Source of the DNA: Rheum nobile
Taxonomy: Eukaryota > Streptophyta > Magnoliopsida > Caryophyllales > Polygonaceae
DNA: 64,000 bases
Assembly: GCA_027886185.1 (NCBI GenBank)
Contig: WOAB01000563.1
Span: 8,680,001 to 8,744,000, forward strand
Direction: 5' to 3'
The notes under the pieces were generated by a model. The model saw nothing but the letters and a program-made list of their open reading frames with translations, ran no database searches and was not told the origin of the DNA. Shown here one piece after another: positions 10,873 to 23,160 of the stretch (the stretch's first letter is position 1; every line of letters begins with the position of its first letter). Made by a program: the position numbers and the translations under genes.

Positions 10873-12331
10873 ATGATTGTTAACTCGCCTACTGGTACCG
10901 AGGAACCACGTCTCAAAGACGACTCCCAAACTCAAGGAAACACAACCCAAAACCCTACTCTGAACCAACTCCAAGAGCTTGCCCAAAAAATGACTACCCT
11001 TCAAGATGACCTCGCCCAGCAACGCCAAAAGACCGAAGCCTTGGCTGCCTTATCCACCCAATCTGAGGCTGATATCGCACAACTAACCCGTGAAAATGAG
11101 TCTCTTAGATCGCAGGTACAATCAATGGTCTCTGGATCCAGACAAATGCCCATCCATAGCAACATCCAGATGCGTCTTAACATGGATAGCATCGAGCTGA
11201 CTCCCCTGAGTGTCCGACGGATATACTGAGGGTACATCTCGAACTCCTTTAGCCAATCCATTTTCGACTAACAATGTTACTTTCTCCACACCGATCGGGT
11301 CGGCAGGAATCCGAATCAACGAACCACAGGTTACCAATCCCCCCGATATCCTGGCTCTCGTCCGACAGACGCTCAGTCAGCACATGAAGGCGCTCGACGA
11401 TCGCATCGCTAGAATTCCTGGAGTTCCGCAGCCAATCGAGAAAGAAGCATCGGACGGATACGAGGAATCTCCGTTCGTCGGGGAAATCGCCAAAGTGGAA
11501 ATCCCTAAGAAGTTCAACCTTCCTAGCATGATGACTTTAAACGACACCAATGATCCAGACGATCATATTTCTATCTATAAACAAAAATTAATGACTGCAT
11601 CTGTTCTGAGGGAGAACCGCGAGGCTGTCATGTGCAAAAGCTTTTGCACGACTCTCGCGGGTCCCGCGCTAACCTGGTTTATGCGTTTGCCTTAGGGTAC
11701 GATCGCCTCGTTCACGGACCTGGTCAATTCCATTAAGATCCAATTCGCCAGCAGTCGGAGGCTCGAGAGGCAGTCGAGTGACCTCTATCGAATCACCCAA
11801 AGGTATAACGAACCTCTCCGAAGCTATCTTAACAGGTACAATAAAGAAAAAGTCGTGATCCCCCATTGCGATGTCACCACCTCCATCGAAGCCTTCAGAC
11901 AAGGTCTGATCAAAGATAGCAACCTCTACAATGAGATCACCAAGTACACGTGCAAAAGCTTCGAAGATGTCCAAGCCAGGACCATGGCCGAGGTACATTT
12001 GGAAGAAGATCGGGAATCGCGAAAGGCGTCCCACATACTCGATCAATCCGATCGTAAATCCTCTTCCGACAACCGCCGAGACAGACGCCATCACCCCTAC
12101 CCTCGTAATAGAAACGAGCAAAGCCAGGTAAACTCCTTCCAAGACAAGTCTCAAGACTGGAGAGACGGTCCGACGCTGCCTCCCAGGGTTCAATCTTACA
12201 ACTTCAGTGTTTCCGTGTCGGAGCTCGTCAAGAGTTTCGACAAATATGGGAAAGAAGTAAGATGGCCCCGAAAGAGCGGCCGATCGGACGTCAAGAAGGA
12301 CATGAGCAGGTGGTGCGAATTCCATGGTGAC
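10873..12331 (+). pseudogene. Tat backbone gag, first part (continues at 18356)
   Basis: It starts at ATG 10873. The N-terminus is a likely coiled coil (residues about 30-85, Q/E/L-rich). A frameshift near 11210-11229 moves to the frame 11210-11695, with IPKKFNLPSMM, DDHISIYKQ and GPALTWF, the retrotransposon gag capsid core. A TAG at 11693-11695 is followed in frame by SSDLYRITQ and EAFRQGL. The frame reaches CEFHGD at 12331, the first half of a zinc knuckle, where the Tat derivative inserted after GTGAC. The same frame continues at 18356. Confidence 0.88.
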
Positions 12332-12988
12332 TGTTGGGGTCGGAAAATCGACTACTCGTCCAATGGGCATCAATTGTCTGACGCAACCGTCACACGCATC
12401 AGACCCGTCAGATGCATCGGACGTGAGCCATGTGACCGTCGCCTGATTCCTGGATGCAGCGGACCAACGAGATTTTCTCCTTTATTATAACAACTCCGAG
12501 ATCTCCAACGACTATATGCATTATTTCAGCAATCAAGGAAGGAATCAACCATCTTTAAGAGAGGATCAAGGCTTATTAAGAGGAGATCAAGCATAATTAA
12601 TGTAGAATCAAAGAGAAGATCGAGAGCATTTAGGGAGGGATCAAGCAAGTATAAATAAGGCTCTAGGAGAAGCCTCAAAGGACACTCTACGACATTCTAC
12701 AACACTTCATTCTACTGCAACCACTTGTACTCTCATCATCAAAACTCTCATTTTTATATATTCTATCTTGTCCAACGTTGTTTAGTCCGACCGATGCTTG
12801 TAGTCTAGTCCGACCATCTCGTCTTCTTCGACTATTCATGTTGTAACCTTCTTCTTCCTCTCTTGCATGACAAAAACTACCATTTGTAATCACTTATTCT
12901 CATCAAACGGAGTAGATTTATCACCCTAACTATTGTTACCCCTCAAATCAACGGAAAGAGATCGATTGGTCATTTTCCGTCCAAAACA
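12332..12988 (+). repeat. Tat-na LTR 1
   Basis: It runs from TGTTGGGGTC to CCAAAACA. It carries more changes than LTRs 2 and 3, several of them C to T at CpG (for example in the GACGCATC motif block at about 12370-12420). A TATA box lies at 12650-12657. Confidence 0.92.
12650..12657 (+). promoter_or_regulatory. TATA box of Tat-na LTR 1
   Basis: TATAAATAAGG, about 340 bp before the LTR end, is kept in all three LTR copies (also at about 15330 and 18012). It is the likely Pol II promoter core of the element. Confidence 0.65.
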
Positions 12989-12991
12989 ATT

Positions 12992-13009
12992 TGGCGCCCA
13001 CCGTGGGGC
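12992..13009 (+). promoter_or_regulatory. Tat-na primer binding site, unit 1
   Basis: TGGCGCCCACCGTGGGGC begins three bases after LTR 1. The same site follows LTR 2 at 15671-15688. It is absent after LTR 3, where the Tat backbone resumes, as expected. Confidence 0.8.
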
Positions 13010-13063
13010 CGATAGTTAGATAATCCTGATTCATCTACTTCCTAATCCAAACACATCCAATTC

Positions 13064-14093
13064 ATGGCCATGCAAGGAGGACAGGGGCAAGTCACCATGG
13101 ATGACCTCTCAAAAGGGATCGACTCATTGAGGAGAACACTAGATCTCCAAAAGGCCCAGATCATCGAGATGGCTGCCCAAAAAGCTCAAACCGATGCCAA
13201 GATAGCATAGTTGACTCTTCAAAACGAGTCCCTACAAGAAAAAAATCAGGTCTAACGTCTCAAACTCAAGACAAGGTCGACTCCTTAATATGGGCGACCA
13301 AGCAAGGCGACCAGATCTGACGAGGCGACCTGACCTGACGATGCGACCGTGTCTGACGGACCAGTCCAACCTATATGATCTCATCAAGCAACAAATTGAG
13401 GAGCACTTTAAGGTTGTGGATGAAAGGATCTCTAGAATCCCCGGCGCCCCTCGACCCATTGAAAAAGAAGCCGACAACTGCTTTGAAGATTCACCCTTCG
13501 TGGAAGCGATCAATGTAGTCGAAATGCCGAAAATGTTTGTCATCTCAAACATGACTTACTACGACGGTTCAGGCGATCCAGAAGACCACGTGTCCATTTA
13601 CAAACAAAATTTGATGGCATGTCCAATCCCTCATGAGACGCGCGAGGCTATCATGTGCAAGGGATTCGGGTCGACTTTGGTCGGACCAGCCCTTACATGG
13701 TTCGTCAATCTACCGAACGGGTCTATCTCGTCATTCGCTGACTTGGTCAACACCTTCAAGATCCAGTTCATTAGCGGCCGATGTCCCAAAAAACAGTCCA
13801 GTGACTTGTACCAGATCATACAGGGGCACGACGAAACGACAAGGGACTACTTGAAGCGGTTTAACCGGGAGAAAATTGGGATCCTCAATTGCGACGTCCC
13901 GACCTCCATAGAAGCGTTCCGCCAAGGACTCGATAAAGAAGGCAATCTCTACGAAGATCTCACAAGGTACCCATGTAAGACCTTTGAAGACGCCCAAACT
14001 AAGGCAACAACTCAAATTCGACTCGAAGAAGACGCACCCGAAAGGACGACGCATCATCGAAGGGACAATAGGTTTCATCCATATCGTTTCTAA
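13064..14093 (+). pseudogene. Tat-na gag, unit 1
   Basis: The natural start is probably ATG 13064 (MAMQGGQGQ, then a short predicted coiled coil). That frame stops at TAG 13208-13210, and a frameshift lies in the following poly-A run. The capsid core then reads from 13290 to 14093, with MFVISNMTYYDGSGDPEDH, GPALTWFVNLP, SSDLYQIIQGHDE and SIEAFRQGLDKEGN. There is no zinc knuckle and no pol after it. The product would be a Gag-like capsid protein. It is close to the Tat backbone gag but clearly a separate subfamily. Confidence 0.85.
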
Positions 14094-15011
14094 GTAATTT
14101 ATTATGTATTATCATTATCATTTACTATTTGCACTCATCGCATCTTTGGATTATCGCTTTTCGAATTACAAAATAATTTGACTTTTACATGTCGACCTAC
14201 GATTACATTCGTGTCATTTCAATTTTAAATATATTCTCGCTATATACTATTACATGAACCTGATTGCTAACATGAGGATTATTGATAAACTCGAGCACCA
14301 AATCCTACTATGTCTTTTTGATCCTACAAGGTACATGACGAATCTATTCAGTGCGACGAATACAAGACAACATCAAAATCAACTACGAACAAATCGACTT
14401 GACATGTCGCGTTACATTTACATACATACGGGTGACGACCCTTAACATACATGTTGGATCCAGTCATCCGCAAAAAGCGCTTACACTACATTTACACGAT
14501 CGATCGGAACACGGGTGAAATGAATAACACAAGCACGTCGACACGCCGCCTGCCTTACACATTACATAAGGTTAAGACACCTTATTACATTTATGCAATA
14601 GAAACATATTGCTTACCTCCCCGGCATAGAGTCATGACTAACACACATTACGGGTGACAAACCCTACATACGGTACCTACAAATACACAAACCTGTGCAG
14701 TACACATTTACAAAGTTAACGCCTGACACGGCTACAACTTACACACGACCCACCAACAAAAGCTTTTACGCAAACTGTGGTACAATACAATATACATTTA
14801 CAGAGTTAACGCCCGATGGCTAAAAACTTCAATTCAACACTTTCAAAGAAGCTTTTACACAAGCAACGTCACATCACATCAATTCATCGACTATCTACAT
14901 AGCAGGACGAGTTCGGACAAATCGAAATTACTGAAGGACGATTCCCTTGAAGACTTGAAATTCATCTCATCCACCGCCTTGCATTGATGACTAAGATGAA
15001 TTTGGGGCAAT
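14094..15011 (+). other. Tat-na unit 1 non-coding 3' region and purine tract
   Basis: There is no supported ORF. A diverged tandem pair of about 80 bp is recognisable around 14700-14880 (TTTACAAAGTTAACGCC, then TTTACAGAGTTAACGCC). Bases about 14450-14640 resemble the post-pol spacer of the Tat backbone at about 41795-41980 (CGATCGATCGGAACACG and flanks). It ends in a purine tract, GATGAATTTGGGGCAA, next to LTR 2. Confidence 0.75.
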
Positions 15012-15667
15012 TGTTGGGGTTGGAAAATCGACTACTCGTCCAATGGGCATCAACTGTATGACGCAACCGTCGGACGCATCAGACCCGTCAGACGCATCAG
15101 ACGTGAGCCATGCGACCGTCGCCTGATTCCTGGACGCAGCGGACCAGTGAGATTTTCTCCTTTATTATAACAACTCCGAGATCTCCAACGGCTATATGCA
15201 TTATTTCAGCCATCAAGGAAGGAATCAACCATCTTTAAGAGAGGATCAAGGCTTGTTAAGAGGAGATCAAGCGTAATTAATGCAGAATCAAAGAGAAGAT
15301 CGAGAGCATTTAGGGAGGGATCAAGCAAGTATAAATAAGGCTCTAGGAGAAGCCTCAAAGGACACTCTACGACATTCTACAACACTTCATTCTACTATAA
15401 CCACTTGTACTCTCATCATAAAAACTCTCATTTTTATATATTCTATCTTGTCCAACGTTGTTTAGTCCAACCGACGCTTGTAGTCTAGTCCGACCATCTC
15501 GTCTTCTTCGACTATTCATGTTGTAACCTTCTTCTTTCTCTCTTGCATCACAAAAACTACCATTTGTAATCACTTATTCTCATCAAACAGAGTAGATTTA
15601 TCACCCTAATATTGTTACCCCTCAAATCAACGGAAAGAGATCGATTGGTCATTTTCCGTCCAAAACA
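15012..15667 (+). repeat. Tat-na LTR 2 (shared middle LTR)
   Basis: It is 656 bp with the same ends as LTR 1. It is followed by the PBS at 15671 and preceded by the purine tract, so it serves as 3' LTR of unit 1 and 5' LTR of unit 2. Confidence 0.92.
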
Positions 15668-15741
15668 ATTTGGCGCCCACCGTGGGGCCGATAGTTAGAT
15701 AATCCTGATTCATCTACTTCTTAATCCAAACACATCCAATT

Positions 15742-16771
15742 CATGGCCATGCAAGGAGGACAGGGGCAAGTCACCATGGATGACCTCTCAAAAGGGATCG
15801 ACTCATTGAGGAGAACACTAGATATCCAAAAGGCCCAGATCATCGAGATGGCTGCCCAAAAAGCTCAAACCGATGCCAAGATAGCATAGTTGACTCTTCA
15901 AAACGAGTCCCTATAAGAAAAAATTAGGTCTAACGTCTCAAACTCAAGACAAGGTCGACTCCTTAATATGGGCGACCAAGCAAGGCGACCAGATCTGACG
16001 AGGCGACCTGACCTGACGATGCGACCGTGTCTGACGGACCAGTCCAACCTATATGATCTCATCAAGCAACAAATTGAGGAGCACTTTAAGGTTGTGGATG
16101 AAACGATCTCTAGAATCCCCGGCGCCCCTCGACCCATTGAAAAAGAAGCCGACAACTGCTTTGAAGATTCACCCTTCGTGGAAGCGATCAATGTAGTCGA
16201 AATGCCGAAAATGTTTGTCATCTCAAACATGACTTACTACGACGGTTCAGGCGATCCAGAAGACCACGTGTCCATTTACAAACAAAATTTGATGGCATGC
16301 CCAATCCCTCATGAGACGCGCGAGGCTATCATGTGCAAGGGATTCGGGTCGACTTTGGTCAGACCAGCCCTTACATGGTTCGTCAATCTACCGAACGGGT
16401 CTATCTCGTCATTCGCTGACTTGGTCAACACCTTCAAGATCCAGTTCATTAGCGGCCGATGTCCCAAAAAACAGTCCAGTGACTTGTACCAGATCATACA
16501 GGGGCACGACGAAACGACAAGGGACTACTTGAAGCGGTTTAACCGGGAGAAAATTGGGATCATCAATTGCGACGTCCCGACCTCCATAGAAGCGTTCCGC
16601 CAAGGACTCGATAAAGAAGGCAATCTCTATGAAGATCTCACAAGGTACCCATGTAAGACCTTTGAAGACGCCCAAACTAAGGCAACAACTCAAATTCGAC
16701 TCGAAGAAGACGCACCCGAAAGGACGACGCATCATCGAAGGGACAATAGGTTTCATCCATATCGTTTCTAA
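15742..16771 (+). pseudogene. Tat-na gag, unit 2
   Basis: It is a near-copy of the unit 1 gag. The start ATGGCCATGCAAGG lies near 15742, the same TAG lies near 15887, and the poly-A run is one base shorter. The capsid frame is 15968-16771. Among the few residue differences are a Gly to Arg before PALTWF and a Leu to Ile after REKIGI. The shared stop predates the tandem duplication. Confidence 0.85.
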
Positions 16772-17693
16772 GTAATTTATTATGTATTATCATTATCATT
16801 TACTATTTGCACTCATCGCATCTTTGGATTATCGCTTTTCGAATTACAAAATAATTTGACTTTTACATGTCGACCTACGATTACATTCGTGTCATTTCAA
16901 TTTTAAATATATTCTCGCTATATACTATTACATGAACCTGATTGCTAACATGAGGATTATTGATAAACTCGAGCACCAAATCCTACTATGTCTTTTTGAT
17001 CCTACAAGGTACATGACAAATCTATTCAGTGCGACGAATACAAGACAACATCAAAATCAACTACGAACAAATCGACTTGACATGTCGCGTTACATTTACA
17101 TACATACGGGTGACGACCCTTAACATACATGTTGGATCCAGTCATCCGCAAAAAGTGCTTACACTACATTTACACGATCGATCGGAACACGGGTGAGATG
17201 AATAACACAAGCACGTCGACACGCCGCCTGCCTTACACATTACATAAGGTTAAGACACCTTATTACATTTACGCAATAGAAACATATTGCTTATCTCCCC
17301 GGCATAGAGTCATGACTAACACACATTACAGGTGACAAACCCTACATACGGTACCTACAAATACACAAACCTGTGCAGTACACATTTACAAAGTTAACGC
17401 CTGACACGGCTACAACTTACACACGACCCACCAACAAAAGCTTTTACGCAAACTGTGGTACAATACAATATACATTTACGGAGTTAACGCCCGATGGCTA
17501 AAAACTTCAATTCAACACTTTCAAAGACAAAAGCTTTTACACAAGCAACGTCACATCACATCAATTCATCGACTATCTACATAGCAGGACGAGTTCGGAC
17601 AAATCAAAATTACTGAAGGACGATTCCCTTGAAGACTTGAAATTCATCTCATCCACCGCCTTGCATCGATGACTAAGATGAATTTGGGGCAAT
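16772..17693 (+). other. Tat-na unit 2 non-coding 3' region
   Basis: It is the same as the unit 1 3' region, with a short insertion in the TTTCAAAGA-AAGCTTTT segment near 17525 and scattered substitutions. It ends in the same purine tract before LTR 3. Confidence 0.75.
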
Positions 17694-18350
17694 TGTTGGG
17701 GTCAGAAAATCGACTACTCGTCCAATGGGCATCAACTGTATGACGCAACCGTCGGACGCATCAGACCCGTCAGACGCATCGGACGTGAGCCATGCGGCCG
17801 TCGCCTGATTCCTGGACGCAGCGGACCAGTGAGATTTTCTCCTTTATTATAACAACTCCGAGATATCCAACGACTATATGCATTATTTCAGCCATCAAGG
17901 AAGGAATCAACCATCTTTAAGAGAGGATCAAGGCTTGTTAAGAGGAGATCAAGCGTAATTAATGCAGAATCAAAGAGAAGATCGAGAGCATTTAGGGAGG
18001 GATCAAACAAGTATAAATAAGGCTCTAGGAGAAGCCTCAAAGGACACTCTACGACATTCTACAACACTTCATTCTACTATAACCACTTGTACTCTCATCA
18101 TAAAAACTCTCATTTTTATATATTCTATCTTGTCCAACGTTGTTTAGTCCGACCGACGCTTGTAGTCTAGTCCGACCATCTCGTCTTCTTCGACTATTCA
18201 TGTTGTAACCTTCTTCTTTCTCTCTTGCATCACAAAAACTACCATTTGTAATCACTTATTCTCATCAAACGGAGTAGATTTATCACCCTAACTATTGTTA
18301 CCCCTCAAATCAACGGAAAGAGATCGATTGGTAATTTTCCGTCCAAAACA
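17694..18350 (+). repeat. Tat-na LTR 3
   Basis: It is 657 bp and closer to LTR 2 than to LTR 1. It is followed directly by GTGAC and then the resumed Tat backbone gag. It has no PBS, so it is the 3' end of the composite. Confidence 0.92.
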
Positions 18351-18355
18351 GTGAC

Positions 18356-19078
18356 CACAGTCACTCAACGGACGAATGCATCGCATTACGCAAAGAAGTC
18401 GCCAGGTTACTCGCGCAAGGTCTCTTGCGCGACGTGATCCCAGAACAAGCCAAAGCCACCATGGAGCGACGAGATCAGGTAAAGCAAGATAAAACTCCAT
18501 CTCCTGTCCATACAAAAATTATCAATACTATTTCAGGGGGCTCAGACATATGTGGGAACACGTATTCTGCAGCCAAAAGACATGCAAGAGAAAGCAAAGG
18601 CAGTAAACCCGAAGTGCCAGAGTTCAGACAAACCAAGGTCTCCAACTTCCCAACGGTCACGTTCGACGAATCCGACGCTGACGGGTCGGAAAACCATCAC
18701 GATGGTCTGGTAATCTCTCTGTCTATTGGGAACTGTTTGATACGTAGAGTACTAATCGTTACAGGAAGCTCGACCCATCTCTTGACCTTCGACGCCCTCA
18801 AAGGGATGGGTCTGGGTGAAGATGCTCTTATCAAGAAATCGACTCCACTAGTTGGATTCAGCGGCGAAGTCAAGCACACTATTGGCGAAATCATTCTTAC
18901 GACATACGCCGGAGGAGTGAACCAACAGGTGAAACTTTTAGTCCTAGACTGTCCATCTCCCTACAACTGCATTCTTGGCAGGCCGTGGATACACGCAATG
19001 AAGGCGGTACCCTCGACGTACCATGAAATCATTAAGTTCCCTACCAAGTGGGGAGTTCAAGAGATCAAGGGAGATTAG
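18356..19078 (+). pseudogene. Tat backbone gag end and aspartic protease
   Basis: It continues the frame of 11210-12331 exactly. After the GTGAC duplication the sequence reads HSHSTDEC, completing a zinc knuckle that starts CEFHGD before the insertion. A linker follows, then the protease: LSIGNCLIRRVLI, VTGSSTHLL, DALKGMGLG, and CILGRPWIHAMKAVPST. Tat-type enzymes have D-T/G-G-S-S at the active site; here it is VTGSS, so the catalytic Asp is lost. A TAG at 19076-19078 ends the frame. Confidence 0.88.
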
Positions 19079-19456
19079 AGGATGGCCAAGGAATGCTATG
19101 TCGCCACCATGAAGAGCGCGGTCGAGCCCAAGATCGCATAGCAAACACAACTCGGTGAAGAATCCAGTCGATACATCGAACCAGATATGGAAAAGCTCGA
19201 CGAGATTGCACTAGATCCTTCAAAGCAAAAAAAAAACGGTAAGGGTCGGGTCGGACCTGGACGACTCGACCAGACAACAAATTTTGGATTTCCTCCGATC
19301 TAATGCTGATTGTTTCGCATGGTCACATGAAGACATGGTCGGGATATCTCCAAACATTATTACTCATAAATTAAATGTAGATCCATCTCACCCCCCTGTA
19401 AAGCAAAAACGCTGGAAATTCGCCCCCGAGCGGAATAAGATCGTCGACGACGAACT
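19079..19456 (+). pseudogene. Tat backbone protease-RT linker and first RT residues
   Basis: The frame restarts after a poly-A run near 19230, with FLRSNADCFAWSHEDMVGI and VDPSHPPVKQKR, the conserved entry to Tat reverse transcriptase. It ends at DDEL where the CACTA element begins. Joining 19456 to 23519 keeps the frame. Confidence 0.85.
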
Positions 19457-19474
19457 CACTACTACAATTAAGCT

Positions 19475-19665
19475 CTAATGAAACGGTTGAATGAAACAGT
19501 CATATATAATGAAACAGTTAGACGTAATGAAACGGGTTAAGCAACGGTCTATATCAAATTAGTTTATGCAACACCAAAATGAAACGGTTGTTAGAAATGA
19601 AACGGTTTTCTATTAATTTGAATCGGTTTTGACATGTTTAAAGAACCGTTTCATTAGCTAGCCGT
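19475..19665. repeat. CACTA 5' subterminal repeats
   Basis: Copies of TAATGAAACGGTT and variants (AAACAGT, AAACGGG) recur at intervals of about 12-30 bp, mainly in direct orientation, with an inverted AACCGTTTCATTAG near 19645. They are presumed transposase binding sites. Confidence 0.8.
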
Positions 19666-19880
19666 ATCCCAAAAAAAATCGTACCCCACGTGTTTAACCG
19701 GGTACCCGGTTTAATTCAATGAAATTTCAAAACCCCTTTCTAATCCCTAAAACTCTTTCTTCTCCGGTGGTTATCCTCTTCCTCCGCCGGCGACGCTGGT
19801 AGCGGTATAAACGATTCTAGAGGGGCGTGGTTTGACCTAAATTAAACCCTAGCGGCTAGCAATTGACTGAGGTAGTTCTA

Positions 19881-19884
<4 letters not shown>

Positions 19885-19951
<67 letters not shown>
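19885..19951 (+). repeat. (GA)n microsatellite in the captured 5' UTR
   Basis: About 33 GA units lie just before the captured SCC4 start codon. The longer open frame beginning at 19863 reads through this repeat as Arg-Glu and is not evidence for an N-terminal extension. Confidence 0.95.
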
Positions 19952-19956
<5 letters not shown>

Positions 19957-19967
19957 AGAGCGAAGAA

Positions 19968-20964
19968 ATGGAAGCGGTTGCGGAGGGATTATGGGAGATG
20001 TCGAAGAATTTTGAGAAGAAAGGGGAGGTCGCGAAGGCGATCAAGTTCTTGGAAGCTATTTGTCAGTCTCATGTCTCCTTCCTCCCCATCATGGAGGTGA
20101 AGACCCGCATCCGAATTGCACCTATGCTGCTGCGACATACACACAATGTTAACCAGGCCAAGTACCACCTCGAGCGCTCGGTATTATTCCGCTTCTCTTC
20201 ACTGGGTTTCTAATTTTGAATTTGCGATTTTAAAATATTCTTCATGCTTGATCCAATCTGTTTTTCTTCAGCAATTGCTGCTGAAGTCAATCCCGTCCTG
20301 TTTCGAGTTGAAATTTAGAGCGTATAGCCTACTTAGCCAGTGTTATCATCTCGTAGGATCTATTTTCCCTCAGAAGCAGATTCTAAACAAGGCTCTTGAG
20401 CTCGTAGCCTCTTCCGGCGATGGGTGCGTTTGAATTACATCTAGCCTTTTGTCTAGTTGTTGTTTGTTTCAGTGAAGCAATCGTTATGATCCAGTATCAT
20501 GTATGGAGCTTTAATTAGAGCCTGGTCGAGGTTGGTGTCAGATTAGGCCACCTCACATGTATGAGGCAAACAGTATTATGTGTGGATTGAGTTTAACCTT
20601 CTTTTATCAATCTAGTGGGATTGATCCACGTGTTGAGGCAAACAGGGTTGTAAGTGATATTGAAACGTTTTGAAATGTTTCAGAAAATTTTAGTAATCTC
20701 TTATCTGACTTCCTTCATCCTGATTAAAAACAGTATTTAAAGTCAATATGTTGCATTTATGGTATATATATAACTTCATACAGATTGCAGAGTGACTGAC
20801 CATGTATTGTTGCATTTTTTATGATTGCGGGAAAGTTGTGGTCGTGCAACTTCAGTTCGCAGCTAGCAAATGCTTTGATAATTGATGGAGATTATCAGAA
20901 TGTAATTATTGCTCTGGAACATGGATATAATTGCGCAGCTGAAATTTTATACCTAGAACTTCAG
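19968..20964 (+). pseudogene. MAU2/SCC4: Captured SCC4/MAU2 cohesin-loading factor gene fragment (three exons)
   Basis: Exon 1 (19968-20180) reads MEAVAEGLWEMSKNFEKKG and later LEAICQSHVSFLP; exon 2 (20272-20423) reads QLLLKSIPSCFELK, then YHLVGSIFPQKQILNKALEL; exon 3 (coding seen at 20833-20964) reads KLWSCNFSSQLANAL and EGD-like IDGDYQN. These match the TPR-like N-terminus of plant SCC4, the partner of SCC2 that loads cohesin on chromosomes. Donor sites GTATTA, GTGCGT and GTTAGT and the exon 1-2 acceptor TTCTTCAG remain; the exon 3 acceptor appears mutated (GCG for CAG). The rest of the gene is absent. Whether a fusion transcript exists cannot be told. Confidence 0.87.
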
Positions 20965-23160
20965 GTTAGTGCATAACTATACTATAACTCTTCTCACCAG
21001 ATTAGCTTTTCTCTGTCTATGCTCATTTAAGAATAGATTTTCTGGATTTTTGGGGCCTATGTCTTCTTAGGATGTTTATTTTGTTATCTTGGTTGGAGAG
21101 AGTTGGCTATAGCCCTTGCCCAACGAGAGAGTTGGCTATATGTGCATTTATATGACATTAATTAGCATGATTCATATTTTTCTTGTGTATTTATCTTTGT
21201 TTTATTTTTCTAAATTTAGTGTTCCATATGGACATATCCATCTTGGGACAAGAAGCTGGTTGTAGGTGGCAATACAATTTTTTAAAATTGAACATGTACT
21301 AATTCGTAACTAAATATGGAAAAAGAGTAAATTACAAGGTTAACATAAATGAAGTTCTACATCTATTGGTTTCCTAAATATTATTCTATAGGAATTGCTT
21401 TCATCATAGGTGGTTACCCTCTTCCTATTCAATGACATATGCAGACTTGCAGAAAATTCCATGTCAGTTATGTTTTCGGTCATATTACTTTGAGTTTAGA
21501 CAAGTACCATTTTGAGCATAATTGCTAAATTTGTTCCAAGAGAGACGGGGTAGGGCAGGGAAATAGTGCAGATACGAGGTTCTTGCATGTCATTTTTTCA
21601 GCATGTGCCTTGCTGTTACTTTCTGGAATTGTATATTTTTTAATTAGATATAACTAAAAGAAAGGACCTTACTATGGAAAACATTCATCTCTTGAATGCT
21701 TACCATGTTCCTCTGTTTTGATTCTTCTGCAGAGGATCACAATAAAGATATCAAGAGCCATGTTCCTCTGTTTTGATTCTCTTTTATGATCACAATATTG
21801 TTCTTAGTCCCAATATATAAAGCATTCCCCTTTTTGTTGAGGGCGTGGGAAGGGAATTCAACATGTGGAATAAAATTTGTAGCTTATCCTTTTCATTTTT
21901 CTTTTATTTATAAAAAATCAATTCAGTTAGAATACTTATGTTGATAGTATAAACATCAGCATGCTAGTCAAGTAGTAGGTTTTTTGTCCGTATCTATGAA
22001 AAGGAGAAGTGGGTGAACTGCTTTAATGAAAATTCCCCTTAAACCATCTAGTTGATGCTAATTTTGGTGAAAGAAACATTCAGCCATGGAACTTGACTTT
22101 GTATTAAATAAAAAAGGATTCTTCCTTGCACAGAAGTTGTGAACACTTACTAATGACACATTCTTCTGTTGTTCAGCATATATGACTATTTAGGATACAG
22201 GCAGTCTACTGGGAAGGTATGTGAGCTCGGTTCGTGGTTGATTGCTTGTTTTAATGGCACTTGCTCATAAATTACATTTTGATACCTCTCCCTCTTATAC
22301 AAGCAAATGGTGAACTATCTATACTAGAATATGCATTACTATACTAGAAATTACATTTTTCTCATTAGGTGTTCTAGATGGCCCAAGCAAAAGGTTCTCT
22401 GGCTTCACATATGCATTACTATACTAGTATGAGATGCTTCTTCTAGTGTTTGCTGGATTTAAAATTCTTATAATTTGCTCTTCAAATTTAATGAAGATGA
22501 TTCTACTGTGTCTTTTGTTGATTTTGATGCTGTTATTTGCTGATTTTTCTCTATCTTCTCTTCTTGTCATGTGCCAAGTTTGCTCTTGTAATACTCTAGT
22601 AGTGGTACTATGTTTTGCTGATTTTTCGATGTCTTTTGTTGCATTTTGTAGATGTTTTTGCGTCTTTTGCTAGTGTACATGATGTTTTTTTCTGGTTTGC
22701 TAGATTTACAACTCTTTTGGCTAGTGTTTGCTCAACTTGTGCTGTAATGCTGAGGATGCGGCTGATGTCTTTTGCTGGAGTGTGTTGCTTCATTTTGAGA
22801 TGGTTCCGCTTTGCTGAATTTTTCTATTCATGCAACTTCAATTAGTTTTTTTAAGACTTTTTAGAGGTTCATTTGGCTTGTTTCGGATATCCTCCAAGGC
22901 CATTTTGTTTTGTCATTGCTCCATATTCATTCATTTGAATGATTTTAGTTTTTAGAGCAATCTTTACATCTCATTAGATTTAAGATATTTTGAATTTTGC
23001 CATTAACCATGGTTAAGTTTTATAAGTATTTTATTTCTCTACTTAATACATTTACCAATTCAGCACAATTTTATAATTTTAAATCGTATTTATATTTGTT
23101 TATATAGGTTATGCTGCTAAAACACTAAATAGAATATATTATTGTATAATTTCTATAAAT
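20965..23160 (+). other. CACTA interior without recognised genes
   Basis: The sequence is AT-rich. It begins as the intron after captured exon 3. I looked for the next SCC4 exon and did not find it. A 24-bp phrase CCATGTTCCTCTGTTTTGATTC is repeated at about 21701 and 21758. T-rich sequence at 22430-22860 gives open frames rich in Leu/Phe with no family resemblance. Confidence 0.55.

Larger units (their letters stand above)
12332..18350 (+). mobile_element. Tat-na: gag-only Tat derivative in tandem LTR-gag-LTR-gag-LTR form
   Basis: Three LTRs (12332-12988, 15012-15667, 17694-18350) enclose two nearly identical 2.0-kb internal regions. The whole 6019-bp block is flanked by perfect GTGAC duplications (12327-12331 and 18351-18355), so it behaves as one insertion. 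Unequal recombination between LTRs of one inserted copy most simply explains the extra internal region and LTR. Each internal region has a PBS, a gag, and a non-coding 3' part ending in a G-rich purine tract. No protease, RT, RNase H or integrase is present. Confidence 0.93.

Noticed and set aside
19863..19967. Long open frame extending SCC4 fragment upstream through an Arg-Glu repeat
   Set aside because: It is translation of the GA microsatellite in the 5' UTR; the SCC4-like protein starts at the internal ATG 19968.
22434..22845. Hydrophobic Leu/Phe open frames resembling a membrane protein
   Set aside because: T-rich low-complexity DNA in CACTA filler; two overlapping frames look equally hydrophobic, as expected from composition.
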